A DNA stretch of 7,785 nucleotides from a bacterium (lineage in GTDB: Bacteria; Actinomycetota; Acidimicrobiia; Acidimicrobiales; CATQHL01). The stretch is taken from assembly GCA_026713745.1 (NCBI GenBank), contig JAPONU010000457.1, positions 1-7,785 of the forward strand, in the 5' to 3' direction. The notes under the pieces were generated by a model. That model was not told where the DNA came from. It ran no database searches and was given only the letters and a program-made list of their open reading frames with translations. This document shows positions 6,049 to 7,785 of the stretch, piece by piece (positions within the stretch are counted from its first letter, which is position 1; each line of letters starts with the position of its first letter). The position numbers and the translations under genes were made by a program.

Positions 6049-7484
6049 CGAGCCCGACCGTGACCGCGCCGGCTGGGACCGCTTCGACCGGAACGATCCT
6101 GCAAGCGCTCGGGGCCCTTGCCACCGGGGCGGTGCCCCATGGTCTGCGGGCGGAGATGCCCGGCCGCGTCCTGGACATCGTCGGCATCGCCGTCCGCGCC
6201 ACGACGCTGGACACCAGCAGGGCCGTGATGGGGTTCGCCCGGGACACCGGGGGTTCCCCGCAGGCCGGCGCCATCGGGATGACCGAGCGGCTGCCGGCCG
6301 CAGAGGCGGCGTTCGTGAACGGCGTGCTCGGGCACTCGCTGGACTACGACGACACGCACCTGCCGTCGATCCTGCACCCCAGCGCCTCGATCGTGCCCGC
6401 GGTGCTGGCCACCGCGGAGAGCGCCGCCGAGAGCACCGCCGACGTCCCAGCGGCGATCGCTGTGGGTATCGAAGTCTGCGTGCGGGTCGGCATGGCGGGT
6501 TTCGATCCGCACGGCCGCCGGTCGCTGTTCTTCGACCGGGGCCAGCACGCCACCTCCATCTGCGGGACGCTGGGCGCCGCGGCCGCCTCGGCCCGCCTCC
6601 GCGGCGCCGACGCCGCCACGGCGACCCACGCCATGGCGGTGGCCTGCTCGATGGCCGGAGGGATCCTGGAGTCCAACCGCACCGGCGGCACGGTCAAGCG
6701 CCTGCACTGCGGCTGGGCGGCCCGGGCGGGGGTGACCGCCGCCGACCTGGCGTGCCGCGGGCTCACGGGCGCTCCCACGGCGCTGGAAGGCACGTTCGGG
6801 CTGTTCGCGGCCTTCCTGGGCGACGCCGCCCGGTTCGAGGCGGTCACCGAGGGGATCGGCGATCGCTGGCACGCCGCCGACGTGGCCTACAAGCCCTATC
6901 CGGCCAACCACTTCACCCATGCGGGTGTTGATGCGGCCCTGGCGTTGCGGGCGCGCGGGCTGCGGCCCGAGGACGTGGCGGCGGCGTGCCTGGCCGTGGC
7001 GCCGCCGACGGTCCGCACAATCGGCGAGCCGCCGGAGGTCAAGCGCGCTCCCGAGAGCGGCTACGCAGCGCAGTTCAGCGGGCCGTACGCAGTGGCGGCG
7101 GCGCTCTGCGGCGGTGGCGGGCTGGGGCTGGGCCTCGACGATTTCAGCGACGCTCTGGTCCGCGAGCCGCGCCGGCGCGAGTTGATGCGCCGCATCGAGG
7201 TGGTGGGTGACCCGGACCTGCTGGAGATCTACCCCTACCAGCTGCCGGCGGTCCTCACCGTGGAGACCCGGAGCGGATCGAGGCTGGTCGAGGAACGGCC
7301 GGTCAACCGGGGCGGGCCGCAGCTGCCGCTCAGCGCGGGCGAGCTGGCCGCCAAGTTCGCCGACAACACCGACGGTCTCCTGGAGTCGGCCCGCCGCGAC
7401 GAGATCACCGAGCGCGCGGGCGCCCTGGCGATCGCCGGCGACGTGGCCGGCCTGCTGGGCGCCCTGGCGGATCCGCGCTCATGA
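6045..7484 (+). CDS. MmgE/PrpD-family protein (2-methylcitrate dehydratase / cis-aconitate decarboxylase-like)
   Basis: This encodes 479 residues. The family includes 2-methylcitrate dehydratase PrpD, cis-aconitate decarboxylase and iminodisuccinate epimerase, all acting on polycarboxylates. The conserved active-site stretch HSLDYDDTHLPSILHPSA (97-114) supplies D100, D102, D103, T104 and H111. Further family positions are H168 in GQHATSICG, K218 in GGTVKRLHCGWAA, and AYKPYPANHFTHAG (281-294) with Y282 and Y285. Length is usual for the family. GTG 6045 forms a GTGA overlap with the cyclase stop and is preferred; GTG 6060, five codons on, is an alternative. Neither has a clear ribosome site, so coupling to the cyclase is expected. 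It is the last confident gene of the operon. The family cannot be split into dehydratase, decarboxylase or epimerase from motifs alone. The absence of citrate synthase and PrpB-type lyase genes here argues against an ordinary methylcitrate cycle operon. Confidence 0.9.
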   Translation: MTSPTVTAPAGTASTGTILQALGALATGAVPHGLRAEMPGRVLDIVGIAVRATTLDTSRAVMGFARDTGGSPQAGAIGMTERLPAAEAAFVNGVLGHSLDYDDTHLPSILHPSASIVPAVLATAESAAESTADVPAAIAVGIEVCVRVGMAGFDPHGRRSLFFDRGQHATSICGTLGAAAASARLRGADAATATHAMAVACSMAGGILESNRTGGTVKRLHCGWAARAGVTAADLACRGLTGAPTALEGTFGLFAAFLGDAARFEAVTEGIGDRWHAADVAYKPYPANHFTHAGVDAALALRARGLRPEDVAAACLAVAPPTVRTIGEPPEVKRAPESGYAAQFSGPYAVAAALCGGGGLGLGLDDFSDALVREPRRRELMRRIEVVGDPDLLEIYPYQLPAVLTVETRSGSRLVEERPVNRGGPQLPLSAGELAAKFADNTDGLLESARRDEITERAGALAIAGDVAGLLGALADPRS

Positions 7485-7785
7485 GCACCGGGCGCCGCGG
7501 CCGACTTCGTGCCGGTCATGTCGGTGGCGCCGGTCATGTCGGTTGTGCCGGTGGCGCCGGGCGTGCAGGTTGCGCCGGTGGCGCTGGTCATGTCGGTTGT
7601 GCCGGGCGTGTCGGACCGGCCGCACCCGGGCGTGCTGGTCATGTCGGTTGTGCCGGTTGTGCCGGTCGCGTCGGACTTGCCGGTTGCGCCGGTGGCGCTG
7701 GTCATGTCGGTTGTGCCGGTCGCGTCGGACGTGCCGCACCCGGTCGTGCCGGTGGTGTGGGCGGTGCCGGACCTGCCACGGCGAG
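7481..7785 (+). CDS. Doubtful partial reading frame coupled to the MmgE/PrpD gene, made of repeats
   Basis: ATG 7481 overlaps the MmgE/PrpD stop as ATGA, like the junction at 5176, and its frame stays open to the right edge (101 codons). The peptide begins MSTGRRGRLRAG and then has Gly at nearly every third position in runs such as GHVGCAGGAGRAG, a collagen-like pattern. It comes straight from the minisatellite below, whose units are multiples of 3 bp and leave several frames open. Third-position GC in this frame is low (13 of 30 codons from 7514), unlike the real genes here, which speaks against it being translated. No function is proposed. Confidence 0.18.
   Translation, partial: MSTGRRGRLRAGHVGGAGHVGCAGGAGRAGCAGGAGHVGCAGRVGPAAPGRAGHVGCAGCAGRVGLAGCAGGAGHVGCAGRVGRAAPGRAGGVGGAGPATA
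7509..7785. repeat. Degenerate minisatellite with ~18-bp units and a 114-bp higher-order period
   Basis: GGTCATGTCGGTTGTGCCGG recurs exactly at 7532-7551, 7586-7605, 7637-7656 and 7700-7719, with a variant at 7514-7533. Start-to-start distances are 18, 54, 51 and 63 bp, all multiples of three. On a larger scale 7568-7639 and 7682-7753 match over 72 bp with six mismatches, 114 bp apart. The array runs off the right edge, so its full size and any flanking gene are unseen. Several frames on both strands stay open through it. It could be an intergenic variable-number repeat or part of a repetitive protein gene. Confidence 0.85.

Noticed and set aside
7235..7785. Minus-strand Thr/Gly-repeat frame running from the right edge to 7235
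   Set aside because: Its last 250 bp lie antisense to the conserved MmgE/PrpD C-terminus, and the repeat keeps several frames open, so the frame alone is not evidence of a gene. It is mentioned under the minisatellite finding.

Overview
The window looks like a piece of a high-GC actinobacterial chromosome. Base composition is strongly GC-rich throughout, codon third positions in the real genes are mostly G or C, five of the six confident genes start with GTG, and one gene appears to start directly at its transcription start with no leader. Relatives in Actinomycetota, possibly the Acidimicrobiia, fit best, but no marker gene is present to fix the lineage.

Layout. Bases 1-164 hold an upstream region with nested hairpins. 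A CitE-like (HpcH/HpaI family) acyl-CoA lyase runs forward from 165 to 974. A gene-free gap (975-1268) separates it from a convergent gene and contains a perfect 38-bp direct repeat. On the minus strand, an IclR-family regulator (3793-2849) is followed two bases later by a double-domain nitrilase/amidase (2846-1269). A 162-bp divergent promoter region (3794-3955) carries two matching palindromes that are probably the operators of the IclR protein. Rightward from it runs a tightly coupled three-gene operon: a family III (CaiB/BaiF) CoA-transferase (3956-5179), a cyclase-family metal hydrolase (5176-6048) and a MmgE/PrpD-family protein (6045-7484). Each junction is a 4-bp stop/start overlap. From about 7509 to the right edge the DNA is a degenerate minisatellite of roughly 18-bp units.

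How the genes may work together. This reads as a regulated catabolic locus for a carboxylic acid or its amide. The nitrilase and cyclase proteins would hydrolyse C-N or ring/ester bonds, the CoA-transferase would activate the acid, the MmgE/PrpD protein would dehydrate, isomerise or decarboxylate a di- or tricarboxylate, and the CitE-like lyase would cleave a malyl-CoA or citramalyl-CoA type intermediate. Three of the families match an aconitate -> itaconate -> itaconyl-CoA -> citramalyl-CoA -> acetyl-CoA + pyruvate route, with the hydratase not in the window. The substrate is inference.

The most notable points are the paired operators, one of which lies across the -35 region of a leaderless promoter; a nitrilase whose second domain has lost its catalytic Cys and Lys; an IclR regulator with an unavoidable 65-residue disordered N-terminal extension; and two unrelated repeat arrays at the edges of the locus.
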